64,000 nt of DNA from Pseudomonas sp. S06B 330 (GCF_002845275.2 NZ_CP088149.1:1732501-1796500); one strand, 5' to 3'. Shown: positions 1 through 10,048, numbered from the stretch's first letter. Notes: generated from the letters alone by a model not told the origin. Numbers and translations: made by a program.

Positions 1-281
1 AGGCCACCGGCATCGACTGGCTGCAAGCGCCGCATCACGGCAGTCGCACATCCTCCAGTCAGGCGTTGCTGACGGCCACGACGCCGCGTGGCGTGTTGAT
101 TTCCAGGGGGCGCTATAACGCCTTTGGCCATCCCCATGCCGAGGTCATGGAACGCTACTCGATAAATGGCATCGAAGCGTACGACAGCGCTGTGCATGGT
201 GCGCTACGCCTGCGTCTGGGGACTTTTGGCGAGCCGTTGGCGTTACGCAACCAACGCCGGTTCTGGCGCGACCCGGGTTGA
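1..281 (+). CDS. comEC: ComEC/Rec2 DNA-uptake channel, C-terminal end (partial)
   Basis: Only the last 92 codons are present; the gene enters from outside the window and stops with TGA at 279-281. The reading frame contains LQAPHHGSRTSS followed by a GHPH segment, which matches the metallo-beta-lactamase-like C-terminal domain of ComEC/Rec2 proteins, the inner-membrane channel for single-stranded DNA in natural transformation. In pseudomonads comEC commonly precedes the exbB/exbD-type pair, as here. The membrane channel domain is outside the window, so intactness of the gene cannot be judged. Confidence 0.8.
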   Translation, partial: ATGIDWLQAPHHGSRTSSSQALLTATTPRGVLISRGRYNAFGHPHAEVMERYSINGIEAYDSAVHGALRLRLGTFGEPLALRNQRRFWRDPG

Positions 282-351
282 CGACCTTCGGCAGATGAGC
301 GTGCCGGGGTCCTATGGTAGAGTGGCGGACTTTTTCAAGGGGATGCTAACT

Positions 352-987
352 GTGTGGGAATTGGTCAAGTCCGGTGGTTGGATGATGCTGCCGATCATTC
401 TGAGTTCCATCGCCGCCATGGCTATCGTTGCCGAGCGCCTCTGGACCTTGCGCGCCAGCCGGGTCACGCCGCCGCACCTGCTCGGTCAAGTGTGGATGTG
501 GATCAAAGACAAACAGCTGACCAGCGACAAGCTCAAGGCCCTGCGCGCGGACTCACCCTTGGGCGAGATCCTCGCCGCAGGTCTGGCCAACTCCCGCCAT
601 GGTCGCGAGATCATGAAGGAGTGCATTGAAGAAGCCGCCGCTCGCGTCATCCACGAGCTGGAGCGTTACATCAATGCCCTGGGCACCATCGCCGCCATGG
701 CGCCGCTACTCGGTCTACTTGGTACCGTACTGGGCATGATCGACATTTTCAGCTCGTTCATGGGCAGCGGCATGACCGCCAACGCCTCGGTACTGGCCGG
801 TGGTATCTCCAAGGCGCTGATCACTACGGCGGCGGGTCTGATGGTGGGTATTCCTGCGGTGTTTTTCCACCGTTTCCTGCAGCGCCGCATCGATGAGCTG
901 GTGGTCGGCATGGAACAAGAAGCTATCAAGCTGGTTGAAGTGGTGCAGGGTGACCGTGATGTCGACCTGGCTGAGGGCAAGGCGTGA
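352..987 (+). CDS. exbB: ExbB/TolQ-type proton channel subunit
   Basis: A 211-residue MotA/TolQ/ExbB-family inner-membrane protein. It has three predicted membrane segments (about residues 10-31, 110-133 and 155-175) with the conserved stretch APLLGLLGTVLGMI in the second. With ExbD it should convert proton-motive force into mechanical work on a TonB- or Tol-like partner. I chose GTG at 352 because an AGGGG sequence lies about 10 bases upstream and the protein then begins MWELVKSGGW, the usual Pseudomonas start; an in-frame ATG at 343 sits directly on that ribosome site. It overlaps exbD by 4 bases. No tonB gene is adjacent, so the partner and substrate are unknown. Confidence 0.9.
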   Translation: MWELVKSGGWMMLPIILSSIAAMAIVAERLWTLRASRVTPPHLLGQVWMWIKDKQLTSDKLKALRADSPLGEILAAGLANSRHGREIMKECIEEAAARVIHELERYINALGTIAAMAPLLGLLGTVLGMIDIFSSFMGSGMTANASVLAGGISKALITTAAGLMVGIPAVFFHRFLQRRIDELVVGMEQEAIKLVEVVQGDRDVDLAEGKA

Positions 988-1415
988 AATTCCGGCGCAA
1001 GCCACGGGAGACCGTGGACATCAACCTGGCATCGCTGATCGACGTGGTCTTCATTTTGTTGCTGTTTTTTGTGGTGACCACCACCTTTACCCGTGAAACC
1101 CAACTGCGGGTAGAACTGCCAGAGTCTGTCAGTGGTGCACCGGCACCCGACAGCGAGGTCAAGCAGTTGGACATCACCATCAGCGCCGAAGGCGTCTATT
1201 CGGTGAACAACAACCTGCTGCCCAAGAGCGATCTGGCGACCCTGATTGAAGCCCTGCAGAAAGAATCTGCCGGTGACACCAAACTGCCGTTGTCGATCAG
1301 TGCCGACGGCAAGACCCCGCACCAGGCGGTGGTCACTGCCATGGATGCGGCCGGCAAGCTCGGTTTCAGCCAGTTGCGCATGACCACGGTCGAGGCGGCT
1401 CAAGGAAATCCCTGA
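984..1415 (+). CDS. exbD: ExbD/TolR-type proton channel subunit
   Basis: A 143-residue protein with a short basic cytoplasmic tail, one membrane helix (about residues 17-38) and a periplasmic domain. Asp20 in [12 protein letters not shown] is the conserved membrane aspartate that carries protons in ExbD/TolR proteins. The GTG start overlaps the exbB stop codon, and the stop overlaps the lpxK ATG by one base, so exbB, exbD and lpxK are probably translated together. It forms the energising complex with ExbB in the inner membrane. The placement immediately before lipid A genes is conserved in pseudomonads but says little about the substrate. Confidence 0.9.
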   Translation: MKFRRKPRETVDINLASLIDVVFILLLFFVVTTTFTRETQLRVELPESVSGAPAPDSEVKQLDITISAEGVYSVNNNLLPKSDLATLIEALQKESAGDTKLPLSISADGKTPHQAVVTAMDAAGKLGFSQLRMTTVEAAQGNP

Positions 1416-2425
1416 TGGCCTTCGCCGACCGTCTGCTCGATGCCTGGTACGCCGGGCATCCGGCCCTGGCCCTGCTGCGTCCGCTGGAGGCGTTGTATCG
1501 CCGCGTGGTGCTACGCAAGCGCGCGCGTTTTCTCGCCGGGGAAAGCGCTAGCTACCGTGCGCCGGTGCCGGTGATCGTGGTGGGTAACATCACCGTCGGC
1601 GGCACCGGCAAGACGCCAATGATTCTCTGGTTGATCGAACATTGTCGCCAGCAAGGGCTGCGCGTTGGTGTGGTCAGCCGCGGTTATGGTGCCAAGCCGC
1701 CGCAGTTGCCCTGGCGGGTGAGTGCTGAGCAGAGCGCGGCTGAGGCGGGTGACGAACCCTTGTTGATCGTTCAGCGTAGCGGCGTGCCGTTGATGATCGA
1801 CCCTGATCGTTCGCGTGCCGTGCAGGCGCTGCTGGCCAGTGAACAGCTGGACCTGATCCTCTGTGACGACGGCATGCAGCATTACCGTTTGGCTCGCGAT
1901 CTGGAGATTGTCTTAATCGATGCCGCTCGAGGCCTGGGTAATCGCCGCTGCTTGCCCGCCGGGCCACTGCGCGAACCCGTGGAGCGCCTGCAGGCGGTGG
2001 ATGCCTTGCTGTACAACGGCGCTACAGCTGATCGTGATGAGGGTTATGCCTTTACCCTCAAGCCGACTGCGCTGGTGAACCTGCGCAGTGGGGAGCGTGT
2101 TGGCCTGGTGCATTTTCCTCCTGGCCAGGCTGTGCACGCCGTTGCCGGTATCGGTAATCCACAGCGTTTCTTCAATACCTTGCAGGCGTTAAACTGGCAG
2201 CCTGTGCCACACCCTTTTGCCGATCATGCTGAGTTCAGCGCCAAGGCTTTGAGTTTCACTCCAGTGCTGCCGCTGATCATGACCGAGAAGGACGCGGTCA
2301 AATGCCGCGCTTTCGCGGCAGACGACTGGTGGTACCTTGCGGTCGACGCTGCGCCTTCAGTGGCCTTTACGGCCTGGTTCGACGGCCAGCTTGAGCGACT
2401 GTTGCAAGCGCCATCGCTGCCCTGA
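1415..2425 (+). CDS. lpxK: Tetraacyldisaccharide 4'-kinase LpxK
   Basis: This 336-residue protein is the lipid A kinase that phosphorylates the 4' position of the tetraacyldisaccharide 1-phosphate precursor on the inner face of the cytoplasmic membrane. The nucleotide-binding loop [13 protein letters not shown] is at about residues 56-68 and the CDDGMQHY motif, typical of LpxK, is present in the middle of the protein. Length matches the family. The start overlaps the exbD stop by one base. It opens the envelope block continued by a Trm112-like gene and kdsB, linking lipid A and Kdo synthesis. Confidence 0.96.
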   Translation: MAFADRLLDAWYAGHPALALLRPLEALYRRVVLRKRARFLAGESASYRAPVPVIVVGNITVGGTGKTPMILWLIEHCRQQGLRVGVVSRGYGAKPPQLPWRVSAEQSAAEAGDEPLLIVQRSGVPLMIDPDRSRAVQALLASEQLDLILCDDGMQHYRLARDLEIVLIDAARGLGNRRCLPAGPLREPVERLQAVDALLYNGATADRDEGYAFTLKPTALVNLRSGERVGLVHFPPGQAVHAVAGIGNPQRFFNTLQALNWQPVPHPFADHAEFSAKALSFTPVLPLIMTEKDAVKCRAFAADDWWYLAVDAAPSVAFTAWFDGQLERLLQAPSLP

Positions 2426-2463
2426 TTCTTTTCTTTTTCCGGCCACTGGCCTGAGGAATACCC

Positions 2464-2649
2464 ATGGACACCAAATTGCTCGATATCCTCGCCTGCCCAA
2501 TCACCAAAGGTCCGCTCAAGCTCAGCGCCGACAAGACCGAGCTGATCAGTAAAGGCGCAGGCCTGGCCTATCCGATTCGCGACGGTATTCCGGTGATGCT
2601 CGAAAGCGAAGCACGTACCCTGAGCGATGACGAGCGTCTGGACAAATGA
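2464..2649 (+). CDS. Trm112/YcaR-like small protein
   Basis: A 61-residue protein beginning [12 protein letters not shown], of the Trm112/YcaR (UPF0434) family that sits between lpxK and kdsB in many gammaproteobacteria. It has a single cysteine, so it does not carry the zinc-binding cysteine set of eukaryotic Trm112. A GAGGAA ribosome site lies just before the ATG. The stop overlaps the kdsB start by four bases. Family members are small adaptor-like proteins; I cannot assign a specific partner here. Confidence 0.88.
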   Translation: MDTKLLDILACPITKGPLKLSADKTELISKGAGLAYPIRDGIPVMLESEARTLSDDERLDK

Positions 2650-3410
2650 GCCTGACCTTCACTGTGGTAATTCCTGCTCGGCTGGCCTCCACCCGCCTGC
2701 CGGGCAAGCCATTGCTGCTCATCGCTGGCAAGCCGATGATCCAGCATGTCTGGGAGCAGGCGCGCAAGAGCAGTGCCAGCCGGGTGGTAATCGCTACTGA
2801 TGACGCCGGTATCTACCAGGTCTGTGAGGCGTTTGGCGCTGAAGTGCTGATGACCCGTGAGGATCATGACTCGGGCACTGACCGTCTGGCCGAGGTGGCC
2901 GCCAAGCTTGGTTTGAACGCGGACGCGATCGTGGTCAACGTCCAGGGCGATGAGCCATTGATTCCACCGATCATCATTGATCAGGTGGCGGCCAACCTGG
3001 CGGCGCACCCGGAAGCCGGCATTGCGACGCTGGCCGAACCGATCGGCGACGTCACGGCAGTGTTCAACCCCAACGCGGTCAAGGTGGTTAGTGATTGCAA
3101 CGGCCTGGCCTTGACCTTCAGTCGCGCACCGTTGCCCTGGGCGCGAGATGTTTTCGCTCAAGGCCGTGACAGCTTGCCGGCTGGTGTGCCTTATCGTCGT
3201 CATATCGGTATGTACGCCTATCGCGCCGGTTTCCTTGAGGATTTCGTTGGCTGGGGGCCGTGCTGGCTGGAGCAGACCGAGTCGCTGGAGCAGCTGCGTG
3301 CACTCTGGCATGGCGTGCGTATTCACGTCGCTGACGCCATAGAGGCGCCACCGGTGGGCGTTGACACCCCGGACGATCTGGAGCGCGTACGGCGCATTCT
3401 GGAGGCTTGA
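2646..3410 (+). CDS. kdsB: CMP-Kdo synthetase (3-deoxy-manno-octulosonate cytidylyltransferase)
   Basis: A 254-residue cytoplasmic enzyme that activates Kdo with CTP before transfer to lipid A. The nucleotide-binding start [14 protein letters not shown] is at residues 11-24, and the segments [11 protein letters not shown] and RHIGMYAYR are characteristic of KdsB. It is translationally coupled on both sides: four bases of overlap with the preceding small gene and one base with the phosphatase gene that follows. The length is normal. Confidence 0.96.
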   Translation: MSLTFTVVIPARLASTRLPGKPLLLIAGKPMIQHVWEQARKSSASRVVIATDDAGIYQVCEAFGAEVLMTREDHDSGTDRLAEVAAKLGLNADAIVVNVQGDEPLIPPIIIDQVAANLAAHPEAGIATLAEPIGDVTAVFNPNAVKVVSDCNGLALTFSRAPLPWARDVFAQGRDSLPAGVPYRRHIGMYAYRAGFLEDFVGWGPCWLEQTESLEQLRALWHGVRIHVADAIEAPPVGVDTPDDLERVRRILEA

Positions 3411-3874
3411 TGCGGGTTCTGTTTGTGTGCCTGGGCAATATCTGCCGCTCGCCCACCGCCGAAGGCGTGCTGCGTCACCAGCTACAGGCCGAAGGCCTGA
3501 GCGAGCGGATCGAAGTAGCTTCCGCCGGTACCGGTGACTGGCATGTCGGCAAGCAACCGGACAGTCGCACTCGGCGCGCTGCCCAGTTGCGCGGTTACGA
3601 CCTGTCGCAGCAGCGCGCGCAACAGGTCAAGGTTGGGCATTTCCATGACTACGATCTGATCCTGGCCATGGACAAGAGCAACCTTGGTCACTTGCGGGCT
3701 ATGCAGCCCGCCGGGGCAAAAGCGGAGCTGGACCTGTTCCTGCTTCGCTACGAAGGGGCCCTGGACGAAGTGCCGGATCCTTACTATGGCGGTGAGCAAG
3801 GTTTCGAGCAGGTTCTGGACCTCATCGAAGACGCCTGCCGCAAACTGGTCATCGAACTCAAGGGACGTCTATGA
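3410..3874 (+). CDS. Low-molecular-weight protein-tyrosine phosphatase
   Basis: A 154-residue LMW-PTP. The catalytic P-loop is CLGNICRS with nucleophile Cys7 and Arg13, and the general-acid loop DPYYGG lies near residue 120. I start at ATG 3410, preceded by GGAGG at 3401-3405, rather than the in-frame TTG at 3407. The start overlaps the kdsB stop by one base and the end overlaps murB by four, so it belongs to the envelope operon. Related enzymes (Wzb, Etp) control tyrosine kinases in polysaccharide export, but no such kinase lies in this window. Confidence 0.92.
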   Translation: MRVLFVCLGNICRSPTAEGVLRHQLQAEGLSERIEVASAGTGDWHVGKQPDSRTRRAAQLRGYDLSQQRAQQVKVGHFHDYDLILAMDKSNLGHLRAMQPAGAKAELDLFLLRYEGALDEVPDPYYGGEQGFEQVLDLIEDACRKLVIELKGRL

Positions 3875-4890
3875 GCGGGCAATGGCAGCAGCAGGTATCG
3901 CTCAAGCCGTATAACACCTTTGGAATCGACGTTAAGGCGCGGTATTACACCGAGGTGCATAACGATGACGATGTGCGCCAGGCGCTGGCTGAAGCCAGTG
4001 AGCAGGGTGTAGCGGTGCTGGTGGTCGGCGGTGGCAGCAACCTGCTGCTGACCGCCGACATCCAGGCGCTGGTACTGCGCATGGTCAGTCGTGGCCTGCG
4101 CATCCTCGCGGATGACGGCGAGCACGTGGTGGTTGAGGCTGAGGCGGGTGAGCCTTGGCATCCATTCGTGCAATGGAGCCTGGCTCAAGGCCTGGCCGGG
4201 CTGGAAAACCTCAGCTTGATTCCGGGCACCGTTGGCGCGGCGCCGATGCAGAACATTGGTGCTTATGGCGTCGAGATCAAGGACGTGTTTGCCGGGCTCA
4301 CTGCACTGGATCGCCAAACCGGTGAGTTGCGCGACTTCAGCCTGGAGGAGTGCGCCTTTGCCTACCGTGACAGCCTGTTCAAGCGAGAGCCGGGACGCTG
4401 GTTGATCCTGCGTGTGCGCTTTGCCTTGAGTCGAGTGATGCAGGCACACCTGGATTATGGGCCGGTGCGTCAGCGTCTGAGTGAGCAGGGTATTGCTCAG
4501 CCCACGGCACAGAATGTCAGTGACGCGATCTGCAGTATTCGTCGCGAGAAACTGCCGGATCCGGTCGAGCTGGGCAATGCCGGGAGTTTCTTCAAGAATC
4601 CGGTGGTTGCTGCTGTGCTGGCTGACAAGATTCGGCTGCAGCATCCGGGGCTAGTGGCTTATCCGCAGGCTGACGGGCAGATGAAACTGGCGGCAGGTTG
4701 GTTGATCGAGCAGGCGGGTTGGAAGGGGCACCGTGAGGGCGATGCCGGAGTCCACCGTTTGCAGTCGCTGGTGCTGGTTAACTATGGCCAGGCTAGCGGG
4801 TTGCAACTGCATCAGCTAGCGCAGAAGATTCAAGCCGATATCCTTGAGCGCTTCGGGGTTACGCTTGAGATGGAGCCGAATCTGTATTGA
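3871..4890 (+). CDS. murB: UDP-N-acetylenolpyruvoylglucosamine reductase MurB
   Basis: This 339-residue FAD enzyme makes UDP-N-acetylmuramic acid with NADPH, the second committed step of peptidoglycan synthesis. It is the long type I (E. coli-like) form. The FAD-binding motifs GGGSNLLL and GTVGAAPMQNIGAYG are visible, as are YRDSLFK and GSFFKNP, which carry substrate and proton-donor residues. It overlaps the phosphatase gene by four bases and ends the lpxK-murB transcription unit. No clear intrinsic terminator follows; a repeat-containing gap separates it from convergent rne. Confidence 0.96.
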   Translation: MSGQWQQQVSLKPYNTFGIDVKARYYTEVHNDDDVRQALAEASEQGVAVLVVGGGSNLLLTADIQALVLRMVSRGLRILADDGEHVVVEAEAGEPWHPFVQWSLAQGLAGLENLSLIPGTVGAAPMQNIGAYGVEIKDVFAGLTALDRQTGELRDFSLEECAFAYRDSLFKREPGRWLILRVRFALSRVMQAHLDYGPVRQRLSEQGIAQPTAQNVSDAICSIRREKLPDPVELGNAGSFFKNPVVAAVLADKIRLQHPGLVAYPQADGQMKLAAGWLIEQAGWKGHREGDAGVHRLQSLVLVNYGQASGLQLHQLAQKIQADILERFGVTLEMEPNLY

Positions 4891-5050
4891 CCTTGTGGGG
4901 GCGGGCTTATCCATTCTGTGTGGTGAGGCTGTCGGCCCTTCTGTCCTTACGGTGGCCTCCTGAAGTCGCAGTCTGTGGCGACTGAACTTGCGTGAGAGCA
5001 AGATCAAAATCAACCGCAGTGCGAGGCGCGCAGGTGCTGCAGCCGCTTTT
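4891..5050. other. Gap after murB with two small hairpins, no gene seen
   Basis: No convincing coding frame lies between murB and the REP pair. Two short inverted repeats are visible: AGTCGC with GCGACT near 4963-4983, and CTTGC with GCAAG near 4987-5002. The sequence GCAAGATCAAAATC resembles fragments common in Pseudomonas intergenic repeats, so this may be a decayed dispersed repeat. That resemblance is from memory and is not tested. Confidence 0.35.
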
Positions 5051-5134
5051 GTGGGAGCTGGCCTTGCCAGCGATGCAGACGCCGCGTAGCAACTGACTCC
5101 GAGTCGATGCCTTCGCCAGCAAGACCGGCTCCGA
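5051..5134. repeat. REP pair (BIME-like) between murB and rne
   Basis: A GTGGGAGCTGGCCTTGCCAG unit at 5051 is followed by an inverted, diverged copy ending GCCAGCAAGACCGGCTCC near 5132. This is the usual head-to-head REP pair of pseudomonads. Similar units occur at 40354, 46937 and 50180. It sits downstream of two convergent genes and may fold in the transcript. Confidence 0.75.
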
Positions 5135-5190
5135 CAATGCATCCCTGATGGCGTCCGACTATAAAAATCTTCCCGAGATTACGTGAACCA

Positions 5191-5228
5191 AAAAAAAGCC
5201 CCGCCAGTTTCCTGGCGGGGCTTTTTTT
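5191..5228. terminator. Bidirectional intrinsic terminator (rne)
   Basis: A perfect stem AGCCCCGCCAG / CTGGCGGGGCT with a short TTTC loop is flanked by seven A and seven T, so it can terminate in both directions. It lies 13 bases past the rne stop on the minus strand and also faces transcription coming from murB. Confidence 0.93.
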
Positions 5229-5240
5229 CAGCCTGGATAA

Positions 5241-8200
5241 TTACACGAGCGGTTTATGCTCTTCTGCAGTTTCCAGGGCCTCAGCTTGATCAGCCGGTGC
5301 GGCTTGGGCGGCAGCAGCTGCTGCAGCTTCGGCTTCACGCTTGCGGCGACGCACTTCACGTGGGTCGTTCGGGGCGCGACCGTTCGGCAGCATCACTACC
5401 GGGGCTTCGACCACTGCTGGCTCGACAGCTGGAGTTTCAGCTACGGCAGCAGGCGCAGGCGCGGTAATAACCGGCTGGACAGCGTCAGCTTCAACCACAG
5501 GCGCCTGAACAGCTTCTGGTTCGCGAGGGGCCTCAACAACCGGCTCGGCGACGATAGCAACTTCAACCGACGCTTCTTCTGCCGCTGGTTGAGGGGCAAC
5601 TTCGACCACTGGCTCAATGCTCGGCTCAACCGCGGCCACAGGCTCGCTGATCGGTTGTTCGACCACTGGGGCGATTGCCACTTCTTCAGCAATCTCAGGC
5701 TGGCGAGCCTCAACCACAACAGGCTCGACCGGGGTCGGCTCAGTTGCCGCTTCAGCAGCCTCTACCGTGACAGTTTCTACGGCTGCAGGGGCTGCTACAG
5801 GGGCAGTCTCTTCAATCGCAGCTGTTGCACGTTCGGCTTGAACGTTGGCCTGCGCCTCAGCTTCAGCACTGATGTTGCTGGTCGCGACCGCAGCGGTGAC
5901 AGCCAGGCCTGCGGCCAGTTCGGCAGCCGACGGCTCGTTACCTTCTTCGCTGCCATCTTCGGAGCCTTCAACGACGTTGCCGTTGGCATCACGCTGACGT
6001 TCACGACGGTTGCTGCGACGACGCTGGCCACGGGAGCGGCGGCGTGGGCGATCGCCTTCGCTACCTTCCTGGTTGTCGTCCTGCAGCAGCTCTTCGTTTG
6101 GCAGTTGCTCTTCAGCCGCTTCTGCAGCCTGTTCGGCTGGGCGAGGCTGACGTTCTTCGCGTGGTGGGCGTGGTTGACGCTCTTCACGTGGCGCACGTTC
6201 TTCACGAGGAGCGCGCTCTTCGCGTGGTGCACGTTCTTCACGCGGTGCACGCTCTTCACGAGGCTGACGTTCTTCACGCGGTGCGCGCTCAGGGCGCTCT
6301 TCGCGTACGGCCGGAGTGACAGCGTCCAGTGGCTCGCGCAGTTCGCGGACCGGGCGGTCCTCGCGGGAACGGCGCTCTTCACGTGGTGCGCGAGGCTGAC
6401 GCTCTTCGCGTGGCTGGCGTGGTGCACGCTCTTCGCGGGCCTGGGTTTCTTCACGGGCTTCGCGTGGTTGACGCTCTTCACGCGGGGCGCGCTCTTCGCG
6501 TGGCTTGCGATCTTCATCGCGACGGCCATTGCGATTGCGGCTCTGCTGACGACCGTTACGACGCTCTTCGTTACGCTGCGGGCGCTCGGTGGCCGGCTTC
6601 TCGGCAACCACTGGCGCGGCGGCAGGTTCCTCTTTACCGGCGAACAGGCTGACCAGCGACTTCACCAGGCCTTTGAACAGGCTTGGCTCTGGCGCGATGT
6701 GAGCGGGGGCAGTTGCAGGTTGCTCAGTGGCAGCTGGAACCGGTGCATTGGCGCGAGCTGGAGCAGTCTTGACCGCTGCTTCCTGGCGAACCAGGGTGCG
6801 GGTGGCCGCCGTCGGCTGAGCTTCTTCGGTCTCGGTGGCGGCGATTTCGTAGCTCGATTGGGTGCTCAGCGCTTCCGGGCTGTCGTCGCGCAGGCGTTGA
6901 ACTTCGAAGTGCGGAGTTTCCAGGTGGTCGTTCGGCAGGATGACGATACGCGCCCGGGTACGCAGTTCGATCTTGGTGATCGAGTTACGCTTTTCGTTGA
7001 GCAGGAACGCAGCAACCGGAATCGGCACTTGCGCGCGAACTTCGGCAGTGCGGTCTTTCAGGGCTTCTTCTTCGATCAGGCGCAGGATGGCCAGCGACAG
7101 GGATTCGACGTCACGGATGATGCCGGTACCGCTGCAGCGTGGGCAGACGATGCCGCTGCTTTCGCCCAAGGATGGACGCAGGCGCTGACGGGACATTTCC
7201 AGCAGGCCGAAGCGCGAAATGCGACCGACCTGTACGCGGGCACGGTCGGCTTCCAGGCACTCACGGACCTTTTCTTCGACGGCGCGCTGGTTCTTGGCCG
7301 GGGTCATGTCGATGAAGTCGATGACGATCAGGCCGCCGATATCACGCAGGCGCAGTTGGCGGGCGATTTCTTCAGCCGCTTCCAGGTTGGTCTGCAGGGC
7401 GGTTTCCTCGATGTCGCTACCTTTGGTGGCGCGCGCCGAGTTGATGTCGATGGAGACCAGGGCTTCGGTTGGATCGATAACGATCGAGCCGCCGGACGGC
7501 AGGTCGACGACGCGCTGGAAGGCAGTTTCGATCTGGCTTTCGATCTGGAAGCGGTTGAACAGCGGTACGCTGTCTTCATACAGCTTGATCTTGCTGGCGT
7601 ACTGCGGCATTACCTGGCGGATGAAGGTCAGGGCTTCTTCCTGAGCATCGATGCTGTCGATCAGCACTTCGCCGATGTCCTGGCGCAGGTAGTCGCGGAT
7701 AGCGCGGATGATGACATTGCTTTCCTGGTAGATCAGGAAAGGCGCAGCGCGGTCCTGGGAGGCTTCTTTGATGGCGGTCCAGAGTTGCAGCAGGTAGTCC
7801 AGGTCCCATTGCATTTCTTCGCTGCTGCGGCCAAGGCCGGCAGTGCGCACGATCAGGCCCATGTCAGCAGGGGCGACCAGGCCGTTCAGCGCTTCGCGCA
7901 GTTCATTACGCTCTTCGCCTTCGATGCGACGGGAGATGCCACCGGCACGCGGGTTGTTCGGCATCAGCACCAGGTAACGACCAGCCAGGCTGATAAAGGT
8001 GGTCAGGGCGGCGCCCTTGTTGCCACGCTCTTCTTTCTCGACCTGAACGATGACTTCCTGGCCTTCGCTGAGTACTTCCTTGATGTTCACCCGGCCTTCT
8101 GGGGACTTCTTGAAGTATTCGCGGGAGATTTCTTTCAGCGGCAGAAAGCCATGACGCTCGGAGCCGAAGTCGACGAAAGCGGCTTCCAGGCTAGGTTCGA

Positions 8201-8345
8201 TCCGGGTGATCCGGCCTTTGTAGATGTTGGCCTTCTTCTGCTCACGCGCACCGGACTCGATGTCCAGGTCGTAGAGACGTTGGCCGTCTACCAGTGCTAC
8301 ACGCAACTCTTCGGGTTGAGTCGCGTTAATCAGCATTCTTTTCAT
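5241..8345 (-). CDS. rne: Ribonuclease E
   Basis: A 1034-residue endoribonuclease and degradosome scaffold for mRNA decay and rRNA/tRNA processing. The N-terminal half (about 1-510) holds the S1 domain, the DNase-like catalytic region and the zinc link CPRCSGTG near residue 403. The C-terminal half is predicted disordered: a basic region with 13 REER units, many as PREERAP heptads, then a long Ala/Glu/Val/Pro-rich acidic tail, and near the end [13 protein letters not shown] start at ATG 8345 giving [10 protein letters not shown], the RNase E consensus; no strong ribosome site precedes it, which fits translational autocontrol. Divergent from rluC, with a terminator just downstream. The repeats probably vary in number between strains. 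Confidence 0.97.
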   Translation of the reverse strand: MKRMLINATQPEELRVALVDGQRLYDLDIESGAREQKKANIYKGRITRIEPSLEAAFVDFGSERHGFLPLKEISREYFKKSPEGRVNIKEVLSEGQEVIVQVEKEERGNKGAALTTFISLAGRYLVLMPNNPRAGGISRRIEGEERNELREALNGLVAPADMGLIVRTAGLGRSSEEMQWDLDYLLQLWTAIKEASQDRAAPFLIYQESNVIIRAIRDYLRQDIGEVLIDSIDAQEEALTFIRQVMPQYASKIKLYEDSVPLFNRFQIESQIETAFQRVVDLPSGGSIVIDPTEALVSIDINSARATKGSDIEETALQTNLEAAEEIARQLRLRDIGGLIVIDFIDMTPAKNQRAVEEKVRECLEADRARVQVGRISRFGLLEMSRQRLRPSLGESSGIVCPRCSGTGIIRDVESLSLAILRLIEEEALKDRTAEVRAQVPIPVAAFLLNEKRNSITKIELRTRARIVILPNDHLETPHFEVQRLRDDSPEALSTQSSYEIAATETEEAQPTAATRTLVRQEAAVKTAPARANAPVPAATEQPATAPAHIAPEPSLFKGLVKSLVSLFAGKEEPAAAPVVAEKPATERPQRNEERRNGRQQSRNRNGRRDEDRKPREERAPREERQPREAREETQAREERAPRQPREERQPRAPREERRSREDRPVRELREPLDAVTPAVREERPERAPREERQPREERAPREERAPREERAPREERAPREERQPRPPREERQPRPAEQAAEAAEEQLPNEELLQDDNQEGSEGDRPRRRSRGQRRRSNRRERQRDANGNVVEGSEDGSEEGNEPSAAELAAGLAVTAAVATSNISAEAEAQANVQAERATAAIEETAPVAAPAAVETVTVEAAEAATEPTPVEPVVVEARQPEIAEEVAIAPVVEQPISEPVAAVEPSIEPVVEVAPQPAAEEASVEVAIVAEPVVEAPREPEAVQAPVVEADAVQPVITAPAPAAVAETPAVEPAVVEAPVVMLPNGRAPNDPREVRRRKREAEAAAAAAAQAAPADQAEALETAEEHKPLV

Positions 8346-8850
8346 GTAATACCGTCGGTTTCCGGGCTGCCGGAAACGGCGTTCGGCACACACGACTTCT
8401 CACGGTCGGTGTCAGGTGCGCAAGGGGTGGCGGGCCACCCCCGTGTCCAGCGACGTTCGAGCCAGACTGGTAACCCAGTACTGCCGAAATCGCGACGACG
8501 CGTCCTGCTTGCTGTGGTGTCAAATGCACTCAGTCAGGAGGAGGAATCAGCCTTCGGCCGTGGACGCCCCAGGGGCATCTTGATCAAGACCGGGTCCGGT
8601 CGTCTGGCCAAAAGGCCTGTGGACTGGACGCAGTACTACACGGTCCGACGGTTGTGCATCTCCACCCTACACGTATCCCTGATAATTCGGGTGCTGCCGC
8701 GCGCTGAATCCGCAACGGGTTGCATTTATCGCCAGCTCCAATACGGGAGCCCGCGCCTTTTATGTCCAAGGCTGATATTTCCGAAGCATTCACCATGACT
8801 GCGTGAAATTGACGGCACTGACAGGGGCATCGAAAAAAAACATAGGGGAG
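8346..8850 (-). promoter_or_regulatory. Long structured rne leader (probable autoregulatory 5' UTR)
   Basis: About 500 bases with no gene lie upstream of rne. On the rne side there are strong hairpins: an 8-bp stem at 8358-8377 only 13 bases before the start codon, and a 7-bp GGGGTGG/CCACCCC stem with a 4-base loop at 8424-8441. Enterobacterial rne has a leader that RNase E itself cleaves, and a distinct Pseudomonas motif (rne-II) has been described upstream of RNase E genes; from position I infer this is it. The promoter and transcript start were not located. Confidence 0.6.
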
Positions 8851-9055
8851 GGTAAAACACCGCTCTTGTAGTTTTTTATCGGTCTTCTCTGCACGGCGCT
8901 GGTGGCGATTCCAGGCATTTCTGTAAACTGGCGAAAGCCCCGTCGGACGGCCTCGCGTCCTCGAGATTTTGCGTCGGTCAGGGCCGGCTAGAAGCCGTGA
9001 GTCCGCTGGCCAGCCGCTTTTGGCGGCGTTCGCGACTATAGCAGCAATCATTAAG

Positions 9056-9085
9056 TGCTTCAAATCCATAAAAAATTGTTATGAT
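9056..9085 (+). promoter_or_regulatory. Candidate rluC promoter with very short leader
   Basis: TATGAT at 9080-9085 is a good -10 box; a weak -35 (TGCTTC) lies 18 bases upstream. Transcription would start around 9091-9093, at or next to the rluC ATG (9092). There is no Shine-Dalgarno sequence before that ATG. Confidence 0.5.
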
Positions 9086-9091
9086 TAGCAA

Positions 9092-10048
9092 ATGACGACT
9101 AATGCCCCTCCGACCTCCGGCGTCCAGCTGATTGAGGTCGCGCCGGAACTTGCCGGCCAACGAATCGATAACTTTCTCATCACTGCGCTCAAGGGCGTTC
9201 CCAAGACCTTGATTTACCGCATTTTGCGCAAAGGCGAAGTGCGGGTGAACAAGGGCCGGATCAAGCCTGAGTACAAATTGCAGGCCGGAGACATCGTGCG
9301 CGTGCCGCCCGTTCGTCTGCCGGAGCGCGATGAGCCTGTGCCTGTGGCCCAAGGTTTGCTTCAGCGCCTGGAGGCCGCCATCGTCTATGAAGACAAGGCC
9401 TTGATCGTATTGAACAAACCTGCGGGCATCGCCGTGCATGGCGGTAGCGGCTTGAATTTTGGGGTTATTGAAGCCTTTCGTCAGTTGCGTCCCGATACCA
9501 AGGAGCTGGAGTTGGTCCATCGCCTGGATCGCGACACGTCCGGCCTGTTGATGATTGCCAAAAAGCGCAGCATGTTGCGCCACCTGCACGCCGCGTTGCG
9601 CGGTGATGGTGTCGACAAGCGCTATATGGCGCTGGTTCGTGGTCACTGGGCAACGGCCAAGAAGCAGGTCAATGCACCGTTGCTCAAGAGCAATCTGCGC
9701 TCCGGTGAACGCATGGTTGAAATCAACGATGAAGGCAAGGAGGCGCTGACCCTGTTTCGCGTCCTGCGCCGTTTCGGTGAATTCGCAACGATGATCGAGG
9801 CGCGGCCGATTACCGGTCGCACCCACCAGATTCGAGTGCATGCCCTGCATGCCGGGCATTGTATCGCGGGTGACAGCAAGTATGGCGATGAGGACTTCAC
9901 TCGCGAAATTCGCGAGCTGGGCGGCAAACGCCTGTTTCTGCATGCGTATGCGCTGACCGTGCCGCTGCCTGATGGTGGCGAGCTCAAGCTTGAAGCGCCA
10001 GTGGATGACATGTGGGCCAAGACCGTGGAGCGCTTGAGTGCGTCGTGA
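9092..10048 (+). CDS. rluC: 23S rRNA pseudouridine synthase RluC
   Basis: A 318-residue RluA-family enzyme that makes pseudouridines 955, 2504 and 2580 (E. coli numbering) in 23S rRNA. An S4 RNA-binding domain occupies roughly residues 20-85 ([16 protein letters not shown]). The catalytic motif HRLDRDTSG, with the nucleophilic aspartate, follows in the middle. RluC is divergently paired with rne in many gammaproteobacteria, as here. The start ATG lacks a ribosome site and sits at the predicted transcription start. The end overlaps the HAD phosphatase gene by 11 bases. Confidence 0.95.
   Translation: MTTNAPPTSGVQLIEVAPELAGQRIDNFLITALKGVPKTLIYRILRKGEVRVNKGRIKPEYKLQAGDIVRVPPVRLPERDEPVPVAQGLLQRLEAAIVYEDKALIVLNKPAGIAVHGGSGLNFGVIEAFRQLRPDTKELELVHRLDRDTSGLLMIAKKRSMLRHLHAALRGDGVDKRYMALVRGHWATAKKQVNAPLLKSNLRSGERMVEINDEGKEALTLFRVLRRFGEFATMIEARPITGRTHQIRVHALHAGHCIAGDSKYGDEDFTREIRELGGKRLFLHAYALTVPLPDGGELKLEAPVDDMWAKTVERLSAS

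Noticed and set aside
6170..6520. Regular 21-base repeats that could suggest a CRISPR array
   Set aside because: There are no unique spacers; the repeats are in frame and encode RNase E heptads.
5256..8798. Open frame of 1180 codons on the plus strand opposite rne
   Set aside because: It is antisense to the conserved RNase E gene, has no recognisable domain, and arises from the biased high-GC codon use of the repeats.
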